A DNA stretch of 64,000 bases from Sulfuricurvum sp. PC08-66 (lineage in GTDB: Bacteria > Campylobacterota > Campylobacteria > Campylobacterales > Sulfurimonadaceae), in contig JQIT01000003.1 in NCBI GenBank assembly GCA_000830255.1, positions 124,001-188,000 of the forward strand, given 5' to 3'. How positions within the stretch are numbered: the first letter of the stretch is position 1; each line of letters begins with the position of its first letter. The notes under the pieces were generated by a model, which did not search any database, had not been told where the DNA came from, and worked only from the letters and a program-made list of their open reading frames with translations. Made by a program: the position numbers and the translations under genes. Below, piece after piece: positions 44,826 to 51,539 of this stretch.

Positions 44826-45386
44826 TTATCCTTTGGGTGTAAATTCGTGTGCGATAGAGGCAAATGGGTAGCGTTTGGGAGTCTCGAAGGTGGTGCGTCG
44901 ATTGATCATACGTATCGATAGCGCCTCTATCCAGTTCCAAAACTCCTCTAAATGTTGCGTGGGAAAAGCGATATCTTTGAGCGTCTTTTTGTAGAGCATC
45001 AGCCAAATATCACGCGCCTTTTCATCGATGAGAAAGCGAAAATGGCGCTCTCGAAGGGCAGGATGACCATATTGGGTGCTGAAATCTTGCGCTCCACCCA
45101 ACGCCTCGATAAAAAACTCGGCGGTCTTATGGGTCACATGCGCAAAAACTGCATCATCGGACGGGAAGAGTTCACCAATGGCACTCTTGCGCAGTAGCGT
45201 GTGATGGTGTACGACCATCGCTTCGATAGCTTGGGCGCCCATCGTGGCAAAAATTTTGTTCGAGGGAAAAGGCACCTCTGGGAAAACGAAATCGACCTTG
45301 GCATCGGTCATACGAATCTCTGCACCCGCCTTTTCAAAAGGGGCTTGCACATTGCAATGGAACCCCTCGATAGTATCTTCTTGCAT
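44826..45386 (-). CDS. Truncated haemoglobin-like globin, first gene of the Mol-like operon
   Basis: A 186-residue protein whose central part (about 42-135) matches truncated globins: FPSDDAVFAHVTHKTAEFFI, EALGGAQDFSTQYGHPALRE and RHFRFLIDEKARDIWLMLY. The proximal haem ligand (F8) is His115 in RERHFRF. It has extensions of about 40 residues before and 45 after the globin core, longer than the roughly 130-residue family norm. Start 45386 has AAGGAG; a longer reading from 45452 is less likely. Truncated globins detoxify NO or bind O2. Its place ahead of a metal or oxyanion importer under ModE-type control is unusual. Confidence 0.8.
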   Translation of the reverse strand: MQEDTIEGFHCNVQAPFEKAGAEIRMTDAKVDFVFPEVPFPSNKIFATMGAQAIEAMVVHHHTLLRKSAIGELFPSDDAVFAHVTHKTAEFFIEALGGAQDFSTQYGHPALRERHFRFLIDEKARDIWLMLYKKTLKDIAFPTQHLEEFWNWIEALSIRMINRRTTFETPKRYPFASIAHEFTPKG

Positions 45387-45417
45387 CCTAAACTCCTTGG
45401 TTTTGAAATGGTTTTTT

Positions 45418-45441
45418 CGATATAAAGCAAAATATACAACG
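45418..45441. promoter_or_regulatory. ModE-type operator 1 (right array)
   Basis: A 24-bp site with ends CGATATAAAG and TATACAACG, 32 bp before the globin ATG. Weaker symmetry than the left-array sites, but same length and same place in the array. Confidence 0.55.
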
Positions 45442-45467
45442 GTCAAAAGCATAGCGCAAATGTGGGT

Positions 45468-45491
45468 CGTTATATACTTGAATATACTAGG
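45468..45491. promoter_or_regulatory. ModE-type operator 2 (right array)
   Basis: Left half CGTTATATAC is identical to that of the left-array operator 1. The right half AATATACTAGG is degenerate. It starts 50 bp from operator 1. Confidence 0.55.
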
Positions 45492-45517
45492 AATTTTGCT
45501 TAATTTTTGAGCACTTT

Positions 45518-45546
45518 ATCGATATGTACTTAAGGTTTATAGCGAT
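45518..45546. promoter_or_regulatory. ModE-type operator 3 (right array)
   Basis: Arms ATCGATATGTA and TTTATAGCGAT around a 7-bp spacer, 29 bp in total, the same layout as the perfect left palindrome. It lies 28 bp before the modE start, overlapping its likely -10 region, so modE is probably autoregulated. Confidence 0.75.
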
Positions 45547-45574
45547 ACAATTTCCGACCTTCGAAGGAGTCACG

Positions 45575-46363
45575 ATGAAAATCGATTCAGCAATTAGTTT
45601 CACCCAAGACAACAAAGCCGTCTTGCTCGAAAAACGTATCCGCTTGTTGGAGCTGATTGAGCAGTATGGCTCACTCTCCAAAGCAGCCAAAGAGGTGCCA
45701 TTGAGTTACAAAGCGGCATGGGACGCCATCGACGCTATGAATAACCTCGCAGGCGAACCTCTGGTCATTGGCACCACAGGCGGCAGTGGCGGTGGAGGCA
45801 GTATGTTGAGCGCTTACGGCAAAGAGGTGTTGCACACCTATCGCGTCGTAGCGGCAAAACATCAGCAGTTTCTAGCCTCCCTCAACGAGACCTTGGGCGC
45901 CTCACCCAACCTCGACAAAAACCTCGCAACTATCCAAAGGATTAGTATGAAACTCAGCGCACGCAACCAGCTCGCCTGTAGCGTCACAGACATCAAAGTC
46001 GGTGCCGTCAACAGCGAAATCGTCCTTCAAACCCGCAGTGGCACACGCCTCGTATCTATCATCACCAACGACAGCGTAGAGCGCTTGAGCCTCAAAAAGG
46101 GCAGTGACGTCATCGCTATTTTCAAAGCCAATGCCGTCCTCATAGCCAAAGATAGCACAATGAAAATCAGCGCACGCAACCAACTCTCAGGCAAAATCGT
46201 CGCCCTCACCCAAGGTAGCGTCAATGCCGAACTCACCGTCTCCGTAGGCGATGACAGCGTCACCGCAAGCATCACGCTCGATGCCCTCAACGAACTCTCG
46301 CTCGCCACAGGCGATAGCGTCACCGCTATTATCAAAGCAAGCTCTATCATATTAGGAGTATAA
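45575..46363 (+). CDS. modE: Molybdate-responsive regulator ModE
   Basis: A 262-residue regulator. The N-terminal winged helix-turn-helix (about 10-110) contains LLELIEQYGSLSKAAKEVPL, then SYKAAWDAIDAMNNL and the GGSGGGGSMLSAYG wing. Two C-terminal TOBE (Mop) domains follow, starting KLSARNQLACSVTDIKVGAV and KISARNQLSGKIVALTQGSV, the molybdate-binding di-Mop. In E. coli, Mo-bound ModE represses modABC and activates some Mo-enzyme genes. Start 45575 has GAAGGAGT. The adjoining operator arrays here and at 38.9 kb are its expected targets. It is followed by modA after 3 bp. Confidence 0.94.
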   Translation: MKIDSAISFTQDNKAVLLEKRIRLLELIEQYGSLSKAAKEVPLSYKAAWDAIDAMNNLAGEPLVIGTTGGSGGGGSMLSAYGKEVLHTYRVVAAKHQQFLASLNETLGASPNLDKNLATIQRISMKLSARNQLACSVTDIKVGAVNSEIVLQTRSGTRLVSIITNDSVERLSLKKGSDVIAIFKANAVLIAKDSTMKISARNQLSGKIVALTQGSVNAELTVSVGDDSVTASITLDALNELSLATGDSVTAIIKASSIILGV

Positions 46364-46366
46364 ATC

Positions 46367-47104
46367 ATGAAAAAAATTCTCTTCGTTGCCCTCTTGTCAC
46401 TTACCACTTTTGTCCATGCCGAGACTATCAAAGTCTTCGCGGCTTCCAGCACCAAGCTCGCTATGACCGATATCGTAGGAGCTTACAAAAAAGCGCACCC
46501 AACAGATGAGATTCTCATCACCTTCTCTGCCACAGGCAAAGCATATGCACAATTCTCCAACGGGTTTGAGTATGACCTCTTCATGGCGGCAGATACCACC
46601 TACCCTGCCAAAATCGTCGCGGATGGTATGGCACTTGGGGCACCCAAAGTCTATGCCAACGGTGTTATCGCGCTTTATAGCAGTGATGCACAAGTAGTGC
46701 AAAAAGGCTTAGAGGGCTTAGTAGACTCCAATGTTAAACATATCTCGATTGCCAACCCCAAAGTCGCACCCTATGGCGTAGCGGCACTCTCCATCCTCGA
46801 AGCCGCCAAGCTCAAAACTTCACTCGAGAGCAAACTCGTCCTAGGTGACAACATCGCGCAAAGCGTACAGTTCGTCGATAGTGGCGCTGCAGAGGCGGGT
46901 CTCGTCGCCTTTTCACTCATCAAATCAACCAAGCCTGCTACACATTATGTGCTTGTAGATACAGCGCTCTACACGCCCTTGGCACAAGCGTATGTTTTGA
47001 CAAAACACGCCAAAGGCAAAAAATTAGCCTCCGATTTCGCCGCCTTTGTAGGTAGCGATGCAAGCAAAAAAATCTTCGAAACGTATGGCTTTTTGGCTCC
47101 ATGA
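46367..47104 (+). CDS. modA: Molybdate-binding periplasmic protein ModA
   Basis: A 245-residue protein with signal peptide (MKKILFVALLSLTTFVHA) and the ModA fold. The first oxyanion loop is VFAASSTKLAM (Ser pair), followed by FSATGKAYAQFSNG, YDLFMAADTTYP and DSGAAEAGLVAFSL. It captures molybdate or tungstate for ModBC. It overlaps the following mop gene by 4 nt (ATGA). Confidence 0.94.
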   Translation: MKKILFVALLSLTTFVHAETIKVFAASSTKLAMTDIVGAYKKAHPTDEILITFSATGKAYAQFSNGFEYDLFMAADTTYPAKIVADGMALGAPKVYANGVIALYSSDAQVVQKGLEGLVDSNVKHISIANPKVAPYGVAALSILEAAKLKTSLESKLVLGDNIAQSVQFVDSGAAEAGLVAFSLIKSTKPATHYVLVDTALYTPLAQAYVLTKHAKGKKLASDFAAFVGSDASKKIFETYGFLAP

Positions 47105-47490
47105 ATAGCCTACGCGCCACCGTCGATGCGGTTCGTACCGTCGATGCCCTTAGCATCGTCTACGCTTCGCATAGCACGATGAAACTCCAATCGATGCTCT
47201 TGGATGTAGACCCAACTGTACGCATCGGCGCAAGCGTCGAGCTACTCTTCAAAGAGAACGAGGTTTTACTAGCCTCCATCGATTCACGCTTAAGCGCTCG
47301 TAACGCCTTTGTAGGGCGTATCGTCGATGCCCACATCGGAATACTGTTAGCCAGTGTCACTATCACCGCAGGCGATACTACCATCACGAGTATCGTCACG
47401 CGCGACGCATGGGAGTATCTCGATTTGGCTATCGACCAAGAGGTGCAGTGGTGCATCAAATCCAACGAAGTGAGCCTACGCCTATGCTAG
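47101..47490 (+). CDS. TOBE/Mop-domain molybdate-binding protein
   Basis: A 129-residue cytoplasmic protein. The C-terminal half is a TOBE (Mop) domain (SRLSARNAFVGRIVDAHIGI to EVQWCIKSNEVSL). The N-terminal half looks like a second, more diverged one (LRATVDAVRTVDALSIVYAS). Mop proteins store or buffer molybdate. The gene sits between modA and modB and overlaps both, by 4 and 7 nt. It may be a ModE regulatory half or a storage protein. Confidence 0.8.
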   Translation: MNSLRATVDAVRTVDALSIVYASHSTMKLQSMLLDVDPTVRIGASVELLFKENEVLLASIDSRLSARNAFVGRIVDAHIGILLASVTITAGDTTITSIVTRDAWEYLDLAIDQEVQWCIKSNEVSLRLC

Positions 47491-48167
47491 AAGCCTCCTT
47501 TTTCCAGACGATGCTACTCACCTTTGAGCTAGCAGGCATTGTGACGCTGATTTTGCTCTCGATTGGCATACCGCTAGGCTACTATCTCTCGCAAACGCGC
47601 TCACGCCTCAAGCCCGCACTCGAAGCTATCGTATCGATGCCATTGGTGCTTCCGCCGTCGGTATTGGGCTTTTATCTGCTTCTAGCCTTTAGCCCCAAAA
47701 ACGCTTTTGGGGCGTGGCTCGATAGCACCTTTGACCTGCGGCTCGTCTTTAGCTTCGAGGGGCTTATCGTGGCGAGCGTCATTTTCAGCCTCCCTTTTAT
47801 GGTGCACCCTATCCAAAGCGGCTTTACGGCGCTACCTCCTAGTCTCAAAGAGGCAGCCTACACACTGGGCAAAACGCCCTTGCAGACGCTCTGGAAAGTG
47901 CTCCTGCCCAATATCAAGCCCTCACTGCTCACAGGTATGGTCATCACCTTTGCCCACACGGTGGGAGAGTTTGGCGTGGTGCTCATGATAGGGGGCAATA
48001 TCGCTGGAGAGACGCGCGTGGCAAGTATCGCCATCTACGACGAGGTCGAGGCACTCAATTATGACCTAGCCAACCAATACGCCTTTACACTCTTCGTCAT
48101 CTCGTTTGCAATTTTGCTTTTCGTCTACGCGGTCAACAAATCGATGGTCAAGAGCGAGTTCAAATGA
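47484..48167 (+). CDS. modB: Molybdate ABC permease ModB
   Basis: A 227-residue inner-membrane permease with five to six helices. It has the BPD signature region ending EAAYTLGKTPLQTLWKVLLP, the coupling helix contact for ModC, followed by GMVITFAHTVGEFGVVLMIG, which is typical of ModB. The start at 47484 lies inside the mop gene end; longer readings from 47409 would only add mop-overlapping residues. It overlaps modC by 4 nt. Confidence 0.94.
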   Translation: MLEASFFQTMLLTFELAGIVTLILLSIGIPLGYYLSQTRSRLKPALEAIVSMPLVLPPSVLGFYLLLAFSPKNAFGAWLDSTFDLRLVFSFEGLIVASVIFSLPFMVHPIQSGFTALPPSLKEAAYTLGKTPLQTLWKVLLPNIKPSLLTGMVITFAHTVGEFGVVLMIGGNIAGETRVASIAIYDEVEALNYDLANQYAFTLFVISFAILLFVYAVNKSMVKSEFK

Positions 48168-49036
48168 TAACCATCAACATTACCAAGCCCCTACACACCG
48201 CAGATGGCACTATCGAACTACATGTAGAGCGTCAAATAACCGATGGCGATTTTCTCACGCTCTTTGGCAAAAGTGGCAGTGGCAAGACGACGCTATTGCG
48301 CATCATCGCAGGGCTAGAAACCCCCAAGAGTGGTCGCATCGAGGTCGATGGCGAGGTATGGTTTGACAGCGAAAAAAACATCAATCTCCCGCCCCAAAAG
48401 CGCAATGTCGGCTTCGTCTTCCAAGACTACGCGCTTTTCCCTCACATGAGCGTGCGTCAAAACCTCGAATTTGCCCTCAAAAACCCTCAAGAACGCGCAA
48501 AAGTAGAGGAAATTCTCTCGATAATGGAGATAACCAATCTAGCGCAGATGAAACCAGCGCACCTCAGCGGTGGACAAAAACAACGCGTCGCCGTCGCACG
48601 TGCCATGGTGAGTAGTCCCAAAATGCTCCTGCTGGATGAACCGCTCTCTGCACTTGACCACGCCATGCGTCTCAAACTCCAAGACGAGCTACACGCCCTG
48701 CATCAGCGCTTTGGGATTACCTCGGTATTGGTGAGTCACGACATGAGCGAGGTCTTTCGTCTCTCCAACCGCGTCTGGAAAATCGCCCTTGGTGCTATCA
48801 CAGATGATGGCACACCCAGCGCAGTCTTCGCAGGGCAAAACATCAGTGGCAAATTCAAAATCGTAGGCGAAGTGCTCTCGATACAAAAAAGCGATATTTT
48901 GTATATCGTGGAGGTGTTGGCGCACAATGAAATCCTCAAAGTCACCGCACTAAAGCACGAAATAGAAAACTTGCGCATCGGTGACAAGCTCCTCTTGTCA
49001 AGCAAAGCGTTCAATCCCATACTCACCAAACTCTAG
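48164..49036 (+). CDS. modC: Molybdate ABC ATPase ModC
   Basis: A 290-residue ATPase: Walker A FGKSGSGKTT, Q-loop FVFQDYALFPHM, signature LSGGQKQRVAVARAM, Walker B MLLLDEPLSALD and switch His in VSHDMSE. The C-terminal about 65 residues replace the full di-Mop of E. coli ModC with a shorter TOBE-like tail. Mo feedback on transport may thus differ. It is translationally coupled to modB. Confidence 0.94.
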   Translation: MITINITKPLHTADGTIELHVERQITDGDFLTLFGKSGSGKTTLLRIIAGLETPKSGRIEVDGEVWFDSEKNINLPPQKRNVGFVFQDYALFPHMSVRQNLEFALKNPQERAKVEEILSIMEITNLAQMKPAHLSGGQKQRVAVARAMVSSPKMLLLDEPLSALDHAMRLKLQDELHALHQRFGITSVLVSHDMSEVFRLSNRVWKIALGAITDDGTPSAVFAGQNISGKFKIVGEVLSIQKSDILYIVEVLAHNEILKVTALKHEIENLRIGDKLLLSSKAFNPILTKL

Positions 49037-49045
49037 GAGATTTTC

Positions 49046-49873
49046 ATGCCCTACCTCATCGATGACACACGCTTTTTGGACCGCACCACACATGGATTGG
49101 GCATAGGTGCGAAGCGTGGACGGATGCACTTTCGCGCACGTGGAGCGATGACGCTGTGTGGCATGGCGCATGTCGAGGCGATGTTGCGCGCTAGCGATGT
49201 CACCTACGCCCTCTATGCACACGATGGTGATACCCTAGCGCCAGATGCACCTATAGCGCTCATAGAAGGGAGCGCCCAAGCCCTCCATGCACTCTGGAAA
49301 AGCGCCCAAAATATGTTGGAGTACCAAAGCGGCATTGCCACCTACACACGTGCGATGGTCGATACGGCACGTGCGCACACGCCACACCATTGCGCCATAG
49401 CTACCACGCGCAAACACTACCCCGCCGCCAAAGAGCTGATGCTAGAGGCGGTGGTGTGCGGTGGAGGATTGCCTCATCGATTGGGGCTTTTTGATTCGGT
49501 GCTGGTTTTTGAGCAACATTGGGCATTTTTGCCTACGCTAGAGGCACAAAAGGAGGCATTTTTGCGCCTCAAAACCACCCACCTAGAGCACAAAATCGCC
49601 ATCGAAGCCGCCTCCTACGACGAAGCGCTACGCTATGCGCAATGGGGTGCGGATATTTTGCAGTGTGAGAAAAGTAGCCCTGAAATGCTTCGTACTTGCG
49701 TCGCACTCAAAGCGCAATTTCCACATCTGCTCCTCAGTGCCACAGGAGGTGTCACCCTCCAAAACATCGCCACCATCGCCCAAACAGGCGTCGATTTTGT
49801 CGTCACTAGCGCACCCTACCACGCCAACCCTGTCGATATTGCGGTGACGATGGAGGCGCTTGGCATGTTATAA
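49046..49873 (+). CDS. modD: ModD, quinolinate phosphoribosyltransferase-like protein
   Basis: A 275-residue protein of the NadC/ModD family: RGAMTLCGMAHVEAMLRASD, YQSGIATYTRAMV, then TTRKHYPAAKELMLEAVVCG, the catalytic-barrel motif, and LLSATGGVTLQNIATIAQTG. ModD genes lie in mod operons of many bacteria; their exact reaction is not settled. Start has AGGAGA; the gene follows modC after 9 bp and ends the operon. Confidence 0.88.
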   Translation: MPYLIDDTRFLDRTTHGLGIGAKRGRMHFRARGAMTLCGMAHVEAMLRASDVTYALYAHDGDTLAPDAPIALIEGSAQALHALWKSAQNMLEYQSGIATYTRAMVDTARAHTPHHCAIATTRKHYPAAKELMLEAVVCGGGLPHRLGLFDSVLVFEQHWAFLPTLEAQKEAFLRLKTTHLEHKIAIEAASYDEALRYAQWGADILQCEKSSPEMLRTCVALKAQFPHLLLSATGGVTLQNIATIAQTGVDFVVTSAPYHANPVDIAVTMEALGML

Positions 49874-49899
49874 TCCCCCATCCCACCCAAGGAGAATCT

Positions 49900-50253
49900 A
49901 TGCACACCTTGAGCCTCAACATAGAAGATAGTTTTTTCCCTCATTTCAAGGCGATGCTCGATGCATTGGCAAAAGAGCACAAAATCGAGATTATCGAAGA
50001 GTATGACTACGAGAACCACTACCCGCAAAGTGTCGTCGTCAACAGCATCGAAGAGGTCAGACTACGCGCTCAAAATGCACTAGAGCGCGTCAATGCAGGA
50101 GAATTTGTCACCTCCCAAGAGTATGAGGCACGCATAGAAAAAGCTATCGCTCAGTACAAAACAGATAGTTCTAGCTTTATAGATGAAGCGCACTATGCCG
50201 AGCATGTCGCCACATTGAAAGAAACGCTCACCAAAAAATATGCGCATCATTAG
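49900..50253 (+). CDS. Small acidic protein of unknown function
   Basis: A 117-residue soluble protein with no signal peptide. It starts HTLSLNIEDSFFPHFKAMLD and is helical and acidic through SIEEVRLRAQNALERVNAGE, with EYEARIEKAIAQY afterwards. The N-terminal strand-helix with a VNSIEEV segment recalls small antitoxin-like proteins, but no family is recognised. CAAGGAGAA precedes the ATG. It lies 26 bp after modD and may be the last gene of that transcript or have its own promoter (TTATAAT at 49868-49874). Confidence 0.6.
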   Translation: MHTLSLNIEDSFFPHFKAMLDALAKEHKIEIIEEYDYENHYPQSVVVNSIEEVRLRAQNALERVNAGEFVTSQEYEARIEKAIAQYKTDSSSFIDEAHYAEHVATLKETLTKKYAHH

Positions 50254-50277
50254 AAGTCCAAAATACACGCGCCCATC

Positions 50278-50339
50278 CACCACGAAAAACACAAACTTCC
50301 ACTTCATACAATAAAAAGCGACTCCCCACTATACTCACC
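50278..50339. repeat. 62-bp direct repeat, copy A, carrying a promoter
   Basis: 61 of 62 bases match copy B at 51450-51511; the only difference is C at 50326 versus T at 51498. Both copies contain a TATACT -10 candidate (50330-50335 here) and are followed by CTAGGAT and a start codon 31-32 bp beyond the repeat. Confidence 0.92.
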
Positions 50340-50370
50340 GCATTTGAAATTCATTTCTAGGATGCTTATC

Positions 50371-50478
50371 ATGGTGCTTGCGTATTTCAATAAAACCAAA
50401 GGCACCACTCGCTATCCTACCGCCAACACACCTCCTCCACCTCTTCACAATGTGCCAAAGAGGGGGTTTTCTGCATGA
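50371..50478 (+). CDS. 35-residue ORF upstream of and overlapping the abi gene
   Basis: Reads MVLAYFNKTKGTTRYPTANT, then PPPPLHNVPKRGFSA and stop. Its TGA overlaps the abi ATG (ATGA). It sits behind the promoter repeat and a TAGGAT ribosome site equivalent to that of the TPR gene behind copy B. It could be a translated leader coupling abi expression, or a remnant. No homology recognised. Confidence 0.4.
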   Translation: MVLAYFNKTKGTTRYPTANTPPPPLHNVPKRGFSA

Positions 50479-51419
50479 GTCCTCTTCACGAACAACTTCA
50501 AGAGTTAAAAAACCAAAACAACCTCTATACAAAAGAACATAAGAGCTTCCAAGAACAGCTTGAAAAATTACTGAATCGTCATCTCATCGTCCCCAATCAC
50601 TCCTACGCTCTTTCCAAACTAGAACATATCAACTACTACCGCTTAAGTGCCTATTTTTTGCCCTATCAATACCCCAAAGAGTCCCAAAACACAAATCTGT
50701 TTCTGCCCAATACTACTTTTGAAAACATCATCAAACTTTACTATTTCGATACCGAACTGAGAAAAATCCTTTTTGAGGCTATCGAGGCAATAGAGATTTA
50801 CCTGCGAACTCAAATTGCCTACTATCACTCCCAAAAATATGGAGCATTTGGGTATCTCGACATCCAAACTTTGCGCCCAAACTACCAAAAAGAGTTTGAC
50901 GCACTCCACCAAGACATCATCGAAGAAAAAGAGCGTTCCAAAGAGGTGTTTATCAAGCACTTTCAAGATAAATACAACGCGGCAGATTTGCCTATTTGGA
51001 GTGTGGTCGAGATTCTCTCTTTTGGGTCACTTTCAAAACTTTTCATGCTATTGCAAGAGAGCGAACAAAACAAAGTCATAGCCAAAATGGGCAACATCAA
51101 CAAGGTGATTTTTGTCAAATGGTTCAAAGCCCTCTCAAGTGTGAGAAATGCCTGCGCGCACCATAGCAGGCTTTGGAATAAGACCTTGGGCGTAGGGTTT
51201 GAAGTACCTCGCAACAATCCTACATTTGCACCCCTCTCCCCTAGTACAAAAAAAGTTTTTTTCGCGCTCAGCGTCATCGAGTATATCTTGGCGCGCATCG
51301 GTGAGGATGAAATCGATTTCAAGAATAAAGTCAAACAACTGCTTCAAAAATACCCTCACGTCGATAAAGAGGCAATGGGACTTGTAGAGGGATGGGAGGA
51401 CTTGGAGATATGGAGGTAG
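50475..51419 (+). CDS. Abi_2 (AbiD/AbiF-like) abortive-infection protein
   Basis: A 314-residue cytoplasmic protein of the Abi_2 family. The N-terminal part has the family pattern YALSKLEHINYYRLSAYFLP. The C-terminal half carries the HEPN RNase motif RNxxAH in SSVRNACAHHSRLWN. Family members act in phage-induced growth arrest, some as RNA-targeting toxins. No antitoxin is identified apart from possible control by the 35-residue leader. The gene is bracketed by two 62-bp direct repeats, as if inserted at or generated with the promoter of the TPR gene. Confidence 0.85.
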   Translation: MSPLHEQLQELKNQNNLYTKEHKSFQEQLEKLLNRHLIVPNHSYALSKLEHINYYRLSAYFLPYQYPKESQNTNLFLPNTTFENIIKLYYFDTELRKILFEAIEAIEIYLRTQIAYYHSQKYGAFGYLDIQTLRPNYQKEFDALHQDIIEEKERSKEVFIKHFQDKYNAADLPIWSVVEILSFGSLSKLFMLLQESEQNKVIAKMGNINKVIFVKWFKALSSVRNACAHHSRLWNKTLGVGFEVPRNNPTFAPLSPSTKKVFFALSVIEYILARIGEDEIDFKNKVKQLLQKYPHVDKEAMGLVEGWEDLEIWR

Positions 51420-51449
51420 TTTTGCCTTCAATAGCATCATCGATAGTTT

Positions 51450-51511
51450 CACCACGAAAAACACAAACTTCCACTTCATACAATAAAAAGCGACTCCTCA
51501 CTATACTCACC
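51450..51511. repeat. 62-bp direct repeat, copy B, carrying the TPR-gene promoter
   Basis: Near-identical partner of copy A (50278-50339). Its TATACT (51502-51507) lies 32 bp before the ATG of the TPR gene. Confidence 0.92.
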
Positions 51512-51539
51512 CCATAAAAACTCACCGCTAGGATTTCCC

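Noticed and set aside
50278-51511. Insertion sequence around the abi gene
   Set aside because: There is no transposase and no terminal inverted repeat; the flanks are direct repeats that act as promoters.
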